Source of the DNA: Zygnema cylindricum
Taxonomy: Eukaryota; Streptophyta; Zygnematophyceae; Zygnematales; Zygnemataceae
Assembly: GCA_037447655.1 (NCBI GenBank)
Contig: JBBHKE010003244.1
Span: 1 to 64,000 of the forward strand
Direction: 5' to 3'
Length of the DNA stretch: 64,000 bases
How positions within the stretch are numbered: position 1 is the stretch's first letter; each line of letters opens with the position of its first letter. The position numbers and the translations under genes are program-made. Shown here piece after piece: positions 13,426 through 24,693 of this stretch. The notes under the pieces are model-generated. The model was not told the DNA's origin. It was given only the letters and a program-made list of their open reading frames with translations, and made no database searches.

Positions 13426-13959
13426 CACCGCGAATCGTTATTAGTGTCAATAACTCTAATTTGGGTTCTTAAAGTTTTGATTTTTTTCTTCAAATAGGAT
13501 ACATGATTTAAATTTTTCTTTGACGTTAATTAAGGTACCGTACAAAATAGCAAAAAGCCCGAAAGTACACAAAAATATAAATAGTGTGGTGTAAGGTCGA
13601 TGTCAGACCGTACATAAATGTTTCAAGTGAAAATTTACAAAAATGAATTAAATCAGACGCGCACGCATAGGAACGTGCGCTAAAAAAAACAGGATTAGTC
13701 TTACACGTAAACAAGTATGGCATTTACGGATGTTTTAAATTCGCGACGGCGTACGATTTATTATATTTTGTACGGATACATATATAAATGTACATAATCG
13801 TACGGCAAATATTCCATTTTTGTTGTTCCCAAAATAGCATTAAAGTCGAAGTTATAATGCACCTTTTTTAAAAAAAAAATCAAATTCTTAATTAGCATCA
13901 AATACGGTAAATTTTCTTCAACACTATTTAAACTTTGACAGTAATAACGATTCGCGGTG
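13426..13959. mobile_element. MITE with TA target (Tc1/mariner-like)
   Basis: The element begins CACCGCGAATCGTTATTAG and ends with the near-complement TAATAACGATTCGCGGTG. TA sits on each side (13,424-13,425 and 13,960-13,961). It is 534 bases long with no coding capacity. Its closest sibling in the window is 55,738-56,276. Confidence 0.85.
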
Positions 13960-14736
13960 TACTTTAACCCATAATCCAAAAGTAGGCGTTTTTATGGTTG
14001 GCCTTTGGTAGGCGCACAAAACTTGGCACAAAACTCACGCAGAGTAGGCATAATATATGTGTGTGCGTTGTGCACACTCTTGTACGAGCATACAAATCTG
14101 ACGTATCATCATAGTACAGGGCACGCCGCCCTATGAAATTTTGTAGCGAACTGACACGGCGTAGGATGACATTCCGCGGGAAAAAAAACCCGGAAAAAAA
14201 AAAACGCGGATGTAAGTCTTATCGTAAGTTCTGTTATGGGCTTTTCATGTGATCTTCTAAGATCGCTACTTTGATCAGCGACCGTTCGATCGCCCAAATC
14301 TAACGGTTTAAATAAAAAATACCTTAAAACTCACGAAAAAATAAAATTTTGTCCTAATATTTTTCAAAATTTAGACATGACGTTTAATTCTCTATCGATC
14401 GATGTGCAACTCAACCCTGTTACAATTAATTTTCATTTTGCGACCAATACAATATGGGTCTTAAAGCCATATTGTATGTTTTGCGTACAATAGGCATATT
14501 GTATGGGCCTACTCTCACCTACTTTTGAAATATGTTTTAACCCGACTTCAATATCTCCCAATATTTTGAGGAAGTTAGTTTGTAAGGTTTTCCAAAAATT
14601 TGCGAAAAACAAAAAAGTCGATGCTCGGAAATCCGTACATTATTCGAACGCCCGTATGTTGCGGAAGTGATTTTTTTTCCGATGGGAACAGGCTTTCAAG
14701 CGTCCACCGCTCTAGTGGACATTTATCACTTTGGTA

Positions 14737-15801
14737 TGTTGTTTTGAAACCTTAGTTTTGTGCGTACGCGACATTTTGTGCGTATATTAATAATGAGGAG
14801 GTTCGAATGGATTCACGAATTAGGGGAGCGAACGTACGGATAAAACTAAAAGTGAAGTAAGGGACTTATTGACTGGCGTGGACACGCAGTAAGAAATGGA
14901 CAGCTGATCGCGAAGCCATCCGATTTGAAATATACGAAACGTTGAAATATGCACTGTCGGTACGGCGCATATATTGAGACAAATGTACTTTAAATAGGAC
15001 AACGCAGCTGCGTCAAAGCTGTGATTATTTTTGGATAGGTCCAAGTATGTGACAACGCAGCTGCGACGAAGCTGACAACGCAATTGCTATTGATAAGGAT
15101 CAAGTCGGAGGACGAGATTCATAAGAAGATCACAAGTGACTAAGCAAGTTGACTTTGCGAAGGTGTCGGTGTAAATATTCTATACAACAGAGGTTTGTCA
15201 TTTTGCTAATTAGTTTATTAGTGTAGATTTAGTCAGTTTGACATACCTCGAATTATTCGGGTATACTCACAATAATTTAGGTAGGTGGTAGATAACGTAC
15301 GGCTGGTATGCCTCCGTACATTTAGTAGTGAACTCTTTCAGTAAAACTTGTACGACTTAGATTATTTTGATTATCACAGCTAAGTTAATCAACGACATGG
15401 CATACTGTTTTTCTGCAACTTTGACCTGTTAGTGTTATCACTTTGGTTGTTACTTTGATGTGAAACTTTGTGGATGTATTCCATGATCTAGAAATTATAT
15501 GTGTGTAAAGTTTCAGTCTGATCTACTGTTTCTGTAGAATTCTGTGAGAAGTCTAACTGGTTAGTTTGGTAGGCTGTCAAGTGTTTTTGGGAAACTCTGC
15601 AGCTCATATCTTTTGGATGCCTTTGTGGATTTGGCTGTAACTTTGGGAGGTGACAGTGTCTAGAATAAACTGCATATTGAATAATTTTGAGGTGGTTTTA
15701 TTCATTGAGGAGTAATCTTTGTTGTCCAAAACACAACTGTTTGAGGGTAGTCTGTGGTGCTTCCGAGAGTAATCCATGGCTGAAATAGGCTATGGACAAC
15801 A
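14737..15801 (+). repeat. 5' LTR
   Basis: 1,065 bases, TG...CA ends. It contains a GCAGCTGCG-rich block (about 15,000-15,070) and a U5 end GGTAGTCTGTGGTGCTTCCG before ATGGCTGAAATAGG. The ATG at 15,776 opens the gag frame inside the LTR. Confidence 0.93.
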
Positions 15802-16520
15802 GGTTATGGGCCCACACCCATGGCTACCCATATTTGATGGATCTAAATATCATTACCGGAGATGTATGTTGGAGAGCTACTTCGAGATGATGGAGCTAAT
15901 GGATGTGGTGGATGGTACTTTGGCCAAAACATCAAATGGATGGAAAAAGAAGAACCATCAGTGTCTAAGGGTTATCTAGAACTCCTTCACTGAGGAACTA
16001 GTAATGTCAAACCTAAGTTTTAAAAGTGCAGCTGAATTATAGAAGTGCTTAGAATGTATGTATGCAAAGACTTATGTATATCATTGGCTTAACAGTGTTA
16101 CAAAATTAGTTTAATACAAGTATGTAGAAGGTACTATAGAGAAACACTGTATTGACATAGAAGAATTATTTGCAGAAAATGATTTGGCGAGAGGAAACCT
16201 AACAGATGCTCAACGAGCTCTCTTATTAATGAGAAGCCTACCTAAAGAATAAAAGAGTGCATTAGATAGACTGACTTTAATTGATAAAAAGGATTGGAGC
16301 TTAACTGTAGCAAGAAGATTTGTTTTGGATGAAGAGGCTAGTAAAAAAGTTTTATCAAATGAGAGGATATGAAGGAATCTAAGTCTCAGTTTCAGAAAAT
16401 TAAAAGTAGTAGTGAGTTCGGAATTGGACCTAAGAATTGTTTTTACTGTAAAGAGTAAGGACATTCCTTCAAGGTATGTCCATCATATAAAAGTGCATGT
16501 GTTACAAGAAATTTCAGAGA
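15776..16520 (+). pseudogene. gag: Copia-type Gag, broken
   Basis: The frame opens at ATG 15,776 inside U5. It reads through the primer site (GYGQQVMGPHPWLP) into PIFDGSKYHYRRCMLESYF, the 'F.G.nY..Wr..m' start of the UBN2/DUF4219 Gag domain. After a stop at about 15,977, further domain pieces continue in frames with scattered stops: SAAEL.KCLECMYAKTY, EKHCIDIEELFAENDLARG, and LTDAQRALLLMRSLPKE. A CCHC zinc knuckle (C-X2-C-X4-H-X4-C, about 16,438-16,480) carries a stop codon inside it. The protein would bind element RNA and form particles; this copy cannot. Confidence 0.85.
15802..15815 (+). other. primer binding site, half-molecule tRNA-iMet type
   Basis: GGTTATGGGCCCAC directly abuts the 5' LTR. 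It is complementary to the anticodon stem-loop of eukaryotic initiator tRNA-Met (TGGGCCCATAACC) rather than to its 3' CCA end. This is the priming mode known for Drosophila copia and relatives. Confidence 0.8.
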
Positions 16521-16575
16521 AGGATGGGACAACAACCAAGTTAGACCCTCAACAAGAAGGGAACCAAGTGCTTTC

Positions 16576-17031
16576 ATGAGTGAGAGAAAAGATTCGACGG
16601 ATGACAAAAGGCTTACACCTTTCGTCGACGAATTTATTTACTTATCGACCTTCCATATTGTTCGGAATGACGAGAAAGAGGTAACTAAAGTAAGAGGAGT
16701 TGAAGGAAGAGAAGGGCACATGGAAGTGGAAAGGACTAGAAAAATTATTGTCACCAAATATAGTGTGGAAAAAGAAGAGAGTGAAAAAGACTCGGTATTT
16801 GTGACTCTTTCACGTGATAGATTGGTGTGTGAGAATGACTTAGAAAGGGAAAAGATTTTTGAAGAAAGGGGAGTTAGAAAAGTAAATTTAAACCTAGTTG
16901 AAAAATATTATTTGGATATAGAGAACACTAAACTGAAAACAGAACTTAGAGAAAATGATGAGACAAAAAATGAGGAAGTCACTCAAGATAAGGAATTAAC
17001 ATTAAAGGCGGAAAATACTGTGGATTTATAA
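16576..17031 (+). CDS. charged open frame in Copia interior
   Basis: 151 codons, very rich in Glu and Lys (for example REGHMEVERTRK and KEVTKVRG). It lies downstream of the zinc-knuckle remnant. No pol motif is present. It may be the leftover Gag tail or filler sequence of a non-autonomous element; I do not assign a function. Confidence 0.35.
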   Translation: MSERKDSTDDKRLTPFVDEFIYLSTFHIVRNDEKEVTKVRGVEGREGHMEVERTRKIIVTKYSVEKEESEKDSVFVTLSRDRLVCENDLEREKIFEERGVRKVNLNLVEKYYLDIENTKLKTELRENDETKNEEVTQDKELTLKAENTVDL

Positions 17032-18020
17032 TGAACTCAGCGAAGAAGCGATAGAAATTGTTGAGAAAAGGAGGCTAAGAAAGGAAGTTTATGAGAGCGG
17101 AAAAAGTCATAAAATTGGAGGAATATAGAAAAAAAAAAGAATATTAGGAAGAGGAAAGAGCAGCTAAATGAAAAGGGAATCAACATGAAAATTTTCAAAA
17201 TGCATACACTTAAGGGGAGTGACAGATCTACGGGAAAAGACAAAACATTAGTGAGGATATCAGCATGCTATAGAAGTAATGGGAAGACACACCATGACAG
17301 AAGTTTAAATTATATGAGGAGAGCAAAATGTAGTAAGAGAACACGAAGAAGATACATATTAAGGAAGACCAACTAGAGAAGAAACAAGCTCCAAAGACAA
17401 CCACACAAAGGACTGGAAAAACCATTTTAGACGTGGAAAAATCAAAATCTTCATAAGAAAAAATCATTGTCGAAACGGGAGATATATTCGAGTGGCTAGT
17501 ATGGTGACTAAAAATCTGACAAAATCTTAATGATACTAGTATATGGATGTTTAGTAGTGGAGGATGTGAGAGGGAATTTTCGAACTATTGAATATTTTAT
17601 AAGTCCCTGCTTTTCTTAGAATAGAAGGACCTGCAGACGGAATGAAGTACAGAGTCTAAAGCTTTAGGGGAGTGTTGAGTTTGAAAGCTTTAGTCCTCAG
17701 TAGATGAGGTTGTGAGGGGAGTTTCTAGGACTTAGAATAATTTTTGTATAAGTCTTTGTAATACTTACCTTTAATAGTGTGACAGTGGCAGCAGCACAAA
17801 AGAGTGTAATGTGTGCGCAACGCAGCTGGAGCAGTGGTGAATCAGCGGAAGTAGTTCGCGTCACAACACAACAACGCAGCGTAGCAACGTAACGGAAGCA
17901 ATGGTGGAGATTGAACGAAGAAGAAAGAAAAAAAAACGGGGAGGAAATTTGGAGGTACGAAAAGGTACAGTCACACTTGACACGCTGCATATTTTATTCC
18001 GGGTGCACGAAACTAAATTT

Positions 18021-18029
18021 TCGGGGGAG
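18021..18029 (+). other. polypurine tract candidate
   Basis: TCGGGGGAG lies immediately before the 3' LTR, the expected place for plus-strand priming. Confidence 0.7.
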
Positions 18030-19087
18030 TGTTGTTTTGAAAACTTAGTTTCCTGCGTACGCGACATTTTGTGCGTATATTATTAATGAGGAGATTCGAA
18101 TGGATTCACGGATTGGGGGAGCGAACGTACAGATAAAACTAAAAGTGAAGTAAGGGACTTATTGAGTGGCGTGAATACGCAGTAAGAAATGGACGGCGAA
18201 TCGCAAAGCGACCCGATTTGAAATATACAAAAAGTTGAAATATGCGTCGCCGGTACGGCGCATCTATTGGACAAATGTACTTTAAATAGGAAAACGCAGC
18301 TGCGACGAAGCTGCGGTTATTTATGTCCAGGTATGTGACAACGCAGCTGCGACAAAGCTGACAACGCAATTGCTATTGATAAGGATCAAGTCGGAGGACG
18401 AGATTCATAAGAAGATCACAAGTGACTAAGCAAGTTGACTTTGCGAAGGTGTCGGTGTAAATATTCTATACAAAAGAGGTTTGTCGTTTTGCTAATTAGT
18501 TTATTAGTGTAGATTTAGTCAGTTTGACATACCTCGAATTATTCGGGTATACTCACAATAATTTAGGTAGGTGGTAGATAACGTACGGCTGGTATGCCTC
18601 CGTACATTTAGTAGTGAACTCTTTGAGTAAAACTTGTACGACTTAGATTATTTTGATTATCACAGCTAAGTTAATCAAAGACATGGCAGACTGTTTTTCT
18701 GCAACTTTGACCTGTTAGTGTTATCACTTTGGTTGTTACTTTGATGTGAAACTTTGTGGATGTATTCTATGATCTAGAAATTATATGTGTGTGAAGTTTC
18801 AGTCTGATCTACTGTTTCTGTAGAATTATGTGAGAAGTCTAACTGGTTAGTTTGGGAGGCTGTCAGGTGTTTTTGGGAAACTCTGCAGCTCATATCTTTT
18901 GGATGCCTTTGTGGATTTGGCTGTAACTTTGGGAGGTGACAGTGTCTAGAATAAACTGCATATTGAAGAAGTTTGAGGTGGTTTTATTCATTGAGGAGTA
19001 ATATGTGTTGTCCGAAACACAGCTGTTTGAGGGTAGTCTGTGGTGCTTCCGAGAGTAATCTATAGCTGAAATAGGCTATGGACAACA
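18030..19087 (+). repeat. 3' LTR
   Basis: 1,058 bases, colinear with the 5' LTR. The U5 start codon is changed here (CTATAGCTGAAATAGGC), so this copy of the Gag start is lost. Confidence 0.93.
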
Positions 19088-19571
19088 TGGTATCTACCGT
19101 TGGAGAAACCTTCATCCGACGGAAATGAAAAAATGTTAAGACTGACAACACTAAAAATTCCCACGTGTGTAGATTGTACTTCCCACAAGACCTATCATAA
19201 CCGTTGATGTTTACGAAAAACCTAGAGATTTCTGTAATCAAACATTTGTTAAATTGAGAATCGTATTCTACGCACATACTGCAAGAAATTCTTTCTGTAT
19301 TGTACGATCACATTACACTTTCCTTTTGGAGGTATAGAATATGGCAGCATGTTTTATGCTCTATATCGATTAACGTCATTTTCTCCTCGCTATACATCAC
19401 TACAATACTGTACTACAGTACAGTAATTTCATAATGCTAAAATCACCAAAAATTGGTACGCTCCACTGCTCTAGTCAGCCCCTGACGATCTAAGGGCTCA
19501 GTGGGTCCTACAACTGTCATTACAAGGTCGGTTTTGGAGATCACCACTTTTTTGAGCCAATGGTGGGATGA

Positions 19572-19836
19572 TATTTGGCTAATCTAATTATTTGCATAAT
19601 CTAATGATCTGTCTCATCTAATTATCTGTCTCATCTAATTATCTGTCTAATCTAATTATCTGTATAATCTAATTATATGTCTCATCTAATTATCTGTCTA
19701 ATCTAATTATATATAATCTAATTATCTATCTAATCTAATTATATGTCTCATCTAATTATATGTCTCGTCTAATTATCTGTCTAATCTAATTATATGTATA
19801 ATCTAATTATCTGTCTAATCTAATTATATGTCTAAT
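19572..19836. repeat. 16-bp tandem repeat
   Basis: About sixteen copies of ATCTAATTATCTGTCT with small variants (TATGTCTC, TGTATA). Confidence 0.92.
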
Positions 19837-20022
19837 ACTATTATTATGTGGCGAGGAAGTGCCATCTCCCTTGGCAAGGGCACGGGAATCTCTCGGAAAT
19901 TCTCAAGACGCCGACGCCAGTACTCAAGAAGACAAGGTTACGGACGAATAATTCACGAAAGGGGACGAATATTAAGCCCTTGTTAATGCCTAAGCATTCC
20001 CCATGTATGCTTTTTTAATGGA

Positions 20023-20160
20023 TCTTCGAGCGTATGAGTGACCTAGTTTGTAGTTTTTGTTGCTATGGCTTGTCTTACCGCTTTTCCAGTGGATCTTGGA
20101 GCATAGGGGTGGCATAGTTTTGTATTTTTTGTTGCTTTGGCTTGTCTTACCTGTTTTAAA
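20023..20160. repeat. two-copy ~72-bp tandem repeat
   Basis: Two copies of a unit beginning GGATCTTCGAGC / GGATCTTGGAGC and ending CTTGTCTTACC. A short AAAATGTAAGGAGTGT doublet follows. Confidence 0.8.
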
Positions 20161-20799
20161 AATGTAAGGAGTGTGAGGATAAAAATGTAAGGAGTGTAAG
20201 GATATAGGAGATAGGAGTTATCATACAATATTATAGGGGTAATACGTTGCATAGTGTGTCTTTTATTACAATGTCATTGCTTTTGCGATTTTTTTTTTAT
20301 TTCATTTTGAAGTAAGTATGCTAAAACGATGTACAACACAACCATTTAATGAAACACAATTTTTTTTTGCAATATATGAGTATGTGTAAAAGCGATGGTT
20401 TGTCATGCTCAATGTGTTACTGTGTGTTTGTCATTCACCTATGGGAAACATGATGTTGAAACGGGTGAACAAATTCTTAGTTTTTAGCTTTCATACAAAA
20501 ACATGTTGTTTTTTACGTTATTGATATTAGGCGACGAGCCCGCCTCATCGCTGGCCGCTGTCGCACCAGTGACATGGACTATTTCATTATGATTTCATTA
20601 GCGTTGACAGTTTCTCATTGCCTATGGGATTTCATAGCCGAAGCATTTTTCAGTGATGACACAACGTCCTTAGTGCTTTTTGATTAAACGACGATATTGC
20701 CTTATTGCTGATTTACAGTTCAGTGGCAACACACTTACGTCGCCGTTTGGTCCATTAAGTCAGTTGTTTATTGAGTTGTAACATGAATCATAACTGGTG

Positions 20800-21112
20800 T
20801 ATAATCTAGCGACGAAAATGCCTCGTCGCCGGTGGGTCATCATCCATGACCAAAGAAAAAAAATCATCATTCCATCGGTTTATAATCCAGCGACTTCGCT
20901 GGGTGATCATCATCGATGACAAAAGCTAAAAAAAATTCATAATTCCATTGGTTTATAATCCAGCGATGAAAATGCCTCGTCGCTGGGTGATCATCATCCA
21001 TGTCAAAAGCTTAAAAAAAATCATCATTCCATCGGTTTATAATGCATCGACGAAAATGCCTCGTCGCTGGTGGGTCCTTGAAAAAAGCTAAAAAAAAAAT
21101 CATTATTCCATA
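20800..21112. repeat. ~80-bp tandem repeat with hairpin motif
   Basis: Four diverged units contain GCGACGAAAATGCCTCGTCGC or variants, then TCATCATCCATG, an A-run and ATTCCATCGGTTTATAAT. GCGACGA and TCGTCGC within a unit can pair as a 7-bp stem. Confidence 0.85.
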
Positions 21113-22642
21113 GCAGACGCAAACATGTACAAGACAAAATCATTTGGTGAAAAACAAAAGAAAGTCAAAACAATAAAGTATCATTGGCTTAAAAATATTT
21201 AGCATAAAAAAATTTTCATTACAATCATTAATTAGTTATGACAAAAAAAACAATTATGGCTCCAAAATTTCACTATTTTACACACTCCGAAACTGAATAT
21301 AGGCCTTGAACTTCGGAAAACTTCTACACCTTTCCACTTTCTCTTGAATCTTCTATCTATTCTCTCCTTTGAATTCCATTTTTATACAAATCATTTCACT
21401 ATCCTCTTGTAGGATAGGAAAAATATAAAGTCGAATGTAATATGATGTCGGAAATAAATCAAAAACTTTGTCCCCACCTTGAAAAAAAAAAAGGATTTAG
21501 GTTAAATTGTCGATCTGTTAAAAGGTTTACGGGTTTTTTTATGTTTTTATAGGGTTCTCAGAGTTTTTTTATTATATCGTACTTTAAGGAGGAAGAAAAT
21601 TTGTTCCACATTTTGTAATATTTTTTTATTATTTGGCTGAAAATTCCTTTTTCAAGACATGAAACAAAAAGTAAACAAACACACATTTCTATGTTTTTGT
21701 ATCCATTGAAAATAACAAACCTGACAAGCGTACAGATTGCAAAACCGACTATTCTTGTAAAAATCTAACACAAAACGATACCACAAATACTACACAAAAG
21801 ATAACCAATGAATATATATTCCACTTCTAAACATCCTGAACATTTCTCTCAAAACTGATACGCTCAATATTTATAAGCGTTAATGAATTGAAGCTTAAAT
21901 CAAATGGTCGACGGAAAGGTGAAAGAAGGGAAACAAAAGCAAAACCAGAAAAGAAAAAATAAAAACATATGAGTTACCTTCAAATTACCCTTGAGAGAAC
22001 AAAAAAGGATTATAAAATTTCAATAGGACATAACCGCCTCCTAAAAAACCGACAGCAAAGTGAAAGGATTACAAGGCATGAGCTATCACAGGTTTCAGAA
22101 AATTATATTTGAATGTTTGAAAGGAAAATGGCATTTGCAACGTCATATTGAACCATTGCAGTAAGAGAGTAGGCTCTTGCCTTTTCATCAATGGTGGAGT
22201 TGGCTAGCAACAAAATGTTTGCCATTTTGTACAACAAAACCCTTAAAAAGTAAACACCCTAAAAAAGTAAGCAGAGGGCAGGAAATCGATGACGTGGGCG
22301 ACATGTAATCCATAGAGGTGAAAGAGGAGCGAGGCGTTCACAAATCCCTGTTGAAAAAATGGAGATTTTTAGGATGGCGGCGCAGTCGTCAGATTCTACA
22401 GATTCCACAGGGAAAAAAAAAAGAAAGAGCGGCTGTGATTGGTTAAAGAAAGCGGGACTGTGATTGGTCCAAGAAGATTCTATTTTGTGAGGTCTGTCCG
22501 CATTTGGCGTTACCTTTACGTTAAAACAGACGCGATCGTATATTAGAATACATTTTTAATGAAATTGGTGCGAAGTTCTCATTCTAACTGAATAGCGGAA
22601 CGTCGTACAACAGTTACAAAGTTATTATGGAAATAAAGGGAA
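21113..22642. other. intergenic, nothing recognised
   Basis: AT-rich sequence with no exon-like or terminal-repeat structure I can support. 22,270-22,500 is somewhat more GC-rich but has no conserved motif. Confidence 0.45.
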
Positions 22643-24693
22643 GGGAATTGATCATGACAGTGATTGTTTTGGTTGCGCACAGTCACTTACGTCATTTTGT
22701 CAAAAGACGTACGCTTGAAGTACACATTGGTACAAATAAAGTACCGTTGAGTATAAATTTGACGGTCAATCGGTTGGACATCTTTGACTTTCATAATATT
22801 GTTTCAACCGCTTAAAATTTTGCCGCGCTTGCGAACGTCGACCGTCAAAATGTTATGATGTCAATTCTCAATCTGGGAGCGAGGGAGGCGTCTTTAAGGA
22901 TTTCCCCTTTTGCAAAATGACGATCGTTGCCACAGAATCCGTGGGATAAAAAAACTCTTTCCAGGTTTCAAACGGACAAACAATTTTCTTTTCGTGTAAT
23001 CTCCTTTCGTGCAGAAGAAAATCAAAAACATGCAACGCGAGCGACAACATTTTCCCATTTGTTAAACAAGTGTTATTTTTAATCAATTAGACTCTCTATC
23101 TATTTCAGTAAAAAGTTTGAAGACGAGCTGGCATGACGCCGCAGTGAGAAATTAGAATAGCGCCAAATTGGAGTACATTATAAGTTTCAAGATGACTTAA
23201 ATTGTACTATGGTTTTCACTTATCCGAACAATGTAAGATTCTCTCGTCGCAAGTTCAACTTTGGAGGAAACAACAAAAAAAACCTATGCTTTAACACATG
23301 CGCACAACATTAGGGTATGTGCACATGTATTGAAGTATCGTGTTTTTTTAGTAGTAAAATGCAGCCCCCACGAGAAAATATTTTGTCGTACGAAAAATTA
23401 CAATTACCACGGTACAACGATTGTCATCTTGATACTTCGATGTACTCCGTGTTTGTAGTTTTATGTACTCATTTTGCGGTTTTGCTATTTACGACCCCCA
23501 AGCACGCGAATCCAACTCATCAAAAACCTTTATTGAAAATCACCTTGCGAATCGATTTTAGTTAAAAGACCACTCAAACAGTGGATGAAAAAAGGTCCAC
23601 GCATGCGCTACACGAGTGGGAAATGGAGAGTACTAAACATTGTTTTCCTTAGCCCGTCACGCGCATGTACGGAAAAAAAATTGCAAGGATCTCGGACCTC
23701 CACTTTCATTCATGGGTCCTTTGTAGAAATTTGCGTCATCATCGCCTTTCCCCCTCCCTCTCATACTATCGGTTTCATCTCATACTTTCGAAAACTAAAT
23801 TAAACAATAATGGTATGAAACGAAAGACTTTGAAAAATGAATATTTTTACTACCTTTGCACATATTTTAATGGCAAGTTGAGTGAGAAATCTCGAAAAAC
23901 GAAATCAAGAAGCCATGGCTGAATCAATGACGTCGACGTTATCACAAGTGATTATGACGTCACAGTGTCACAAAACCTTATTCATCGACAATGTCACAAA
24001 AAATGGTGTCTACAACCGTCGTTATGTTTATAGACGTCACCGATTGTCGCGCGTTTTGAAGTCGTCTTCAATTGTTACAAGTTGTACCCACGTCTATAAT
24101 TGTCACATTTCAAAGTTGATATTGCAATTTCGCACATTGGAAAGCTCTCAAAAGTAGTACGGAGAATCTTCACTAAAACCCGAAGTACTTCTTCAAAATA
24201 CCAATTACATGTGCATATACCTTTAGACTTTTGATAAAAGTGTTGCGTATCTTATAGAGCAGTTCCAACAGCATCTTATCTACGTTTTAAACGCATGATG
24301 ATGATTGCGATTTTATCGACTTGAAAACAACGATGTCTCATCCGACGATGATGCCTGGTCATTTCTCCCTGATGTTTTACCAACATTGAAAACCCCACTT
24401 TCTTAAATGCGTGTTGATATCATAATTTACAGTGGATGTTGTATAAAAGATACACTTAGTTTTTTACTTTGGAATTTCGTAGATGGTGCCTATATAATTA
24501 TCCATAAAAGACAACACCTTTTATATTTTTTAGGCGATAAGCAGGATCTGAATGTTCATTGCTCTACAGTTTTTAAGTATAAATTATTATTAATTAATTC
24601 AAACATTAACTTTCTCGTCACAACAAAGTGGAACTAGCTGGTACTTTTTTGCAAGAGGACACCAGTGTTTAATATTTTCATTGATTCAAAGTA
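22643..24693. mobile_element. unclassified repeat family, copy 1
   Basis: The segment begins GGGAATTGATCATGACAGTG. Blocks at 22,848-22,875, 23,090-23,220, 24,290-24,540 and 24,545-24,690 recur in inverted order at about 56,290, 55,400-55,550, 53,711-53,879 plus 55,195-55,290, and 52,740-52,835. A related direct repeat starts at 24,694. No transposase is recognised. The copy keeps empty target sites for two solo LTRs found in copy 2. Confidence 0.7.

Larger units (their letters stand above)
11612..14535. mobile_element. long inverted-repeat (foldback) element
   Basis: Two arms of about 560 bases face each other. The right arm (about 13,975-14,535) is continuous. The left arm is split into 11,612-11,925 and 12,685-12,945 by about 760 bases of inserted DNA. 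Examples of pairing: the segment around the ATCGATCGATAGAGAATTAA motif at 11,737 with 14,400, and CCACGGAATGTCATCCTACG at 12,716 with 14,160. The loop holds a MITE (13,426-13,959). No transposase is recognisable. Outer boundaries are approximate and no target duplication was found. Confidence 0.75.
14737..19087 (+). mobile_element. complete non-autonomous Copia-type LTR retrotransposon
   Basis: Two long direct repeats (14,737-15,801 and 18,030-19,087) start TGTTG and end CAACA. They flank about 2.2 kb of internal DNA. The 5-bp target duplication TGGTA is present on both sides (14,732-14,736 and 19,088-19,092). A primer site follows the 5' LTR and a purine tract precedes the 3' LTR. The interior has a degraded gag with a zinc-knuckle remnant and a charged open frame, but no protease, integrase, reverse transcriptase or RNase H. 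It must therefore have been mobilised in trans. The LTRs differ at many sites, so the insertion is not recent. Confidence 0.93.

Noticed and set aside
16576-17031. Pol fragment in the Copia interior
   Set aside because: Searching by eye for protease, integrase HHCC/DDE and RT YVDD motifs in all frames of 16.5-18.0 kb found none.
14737-19087. Autonomous Copia element
   Set aside because: Both gag and the zinc knuckle contain stops and pol is absent.
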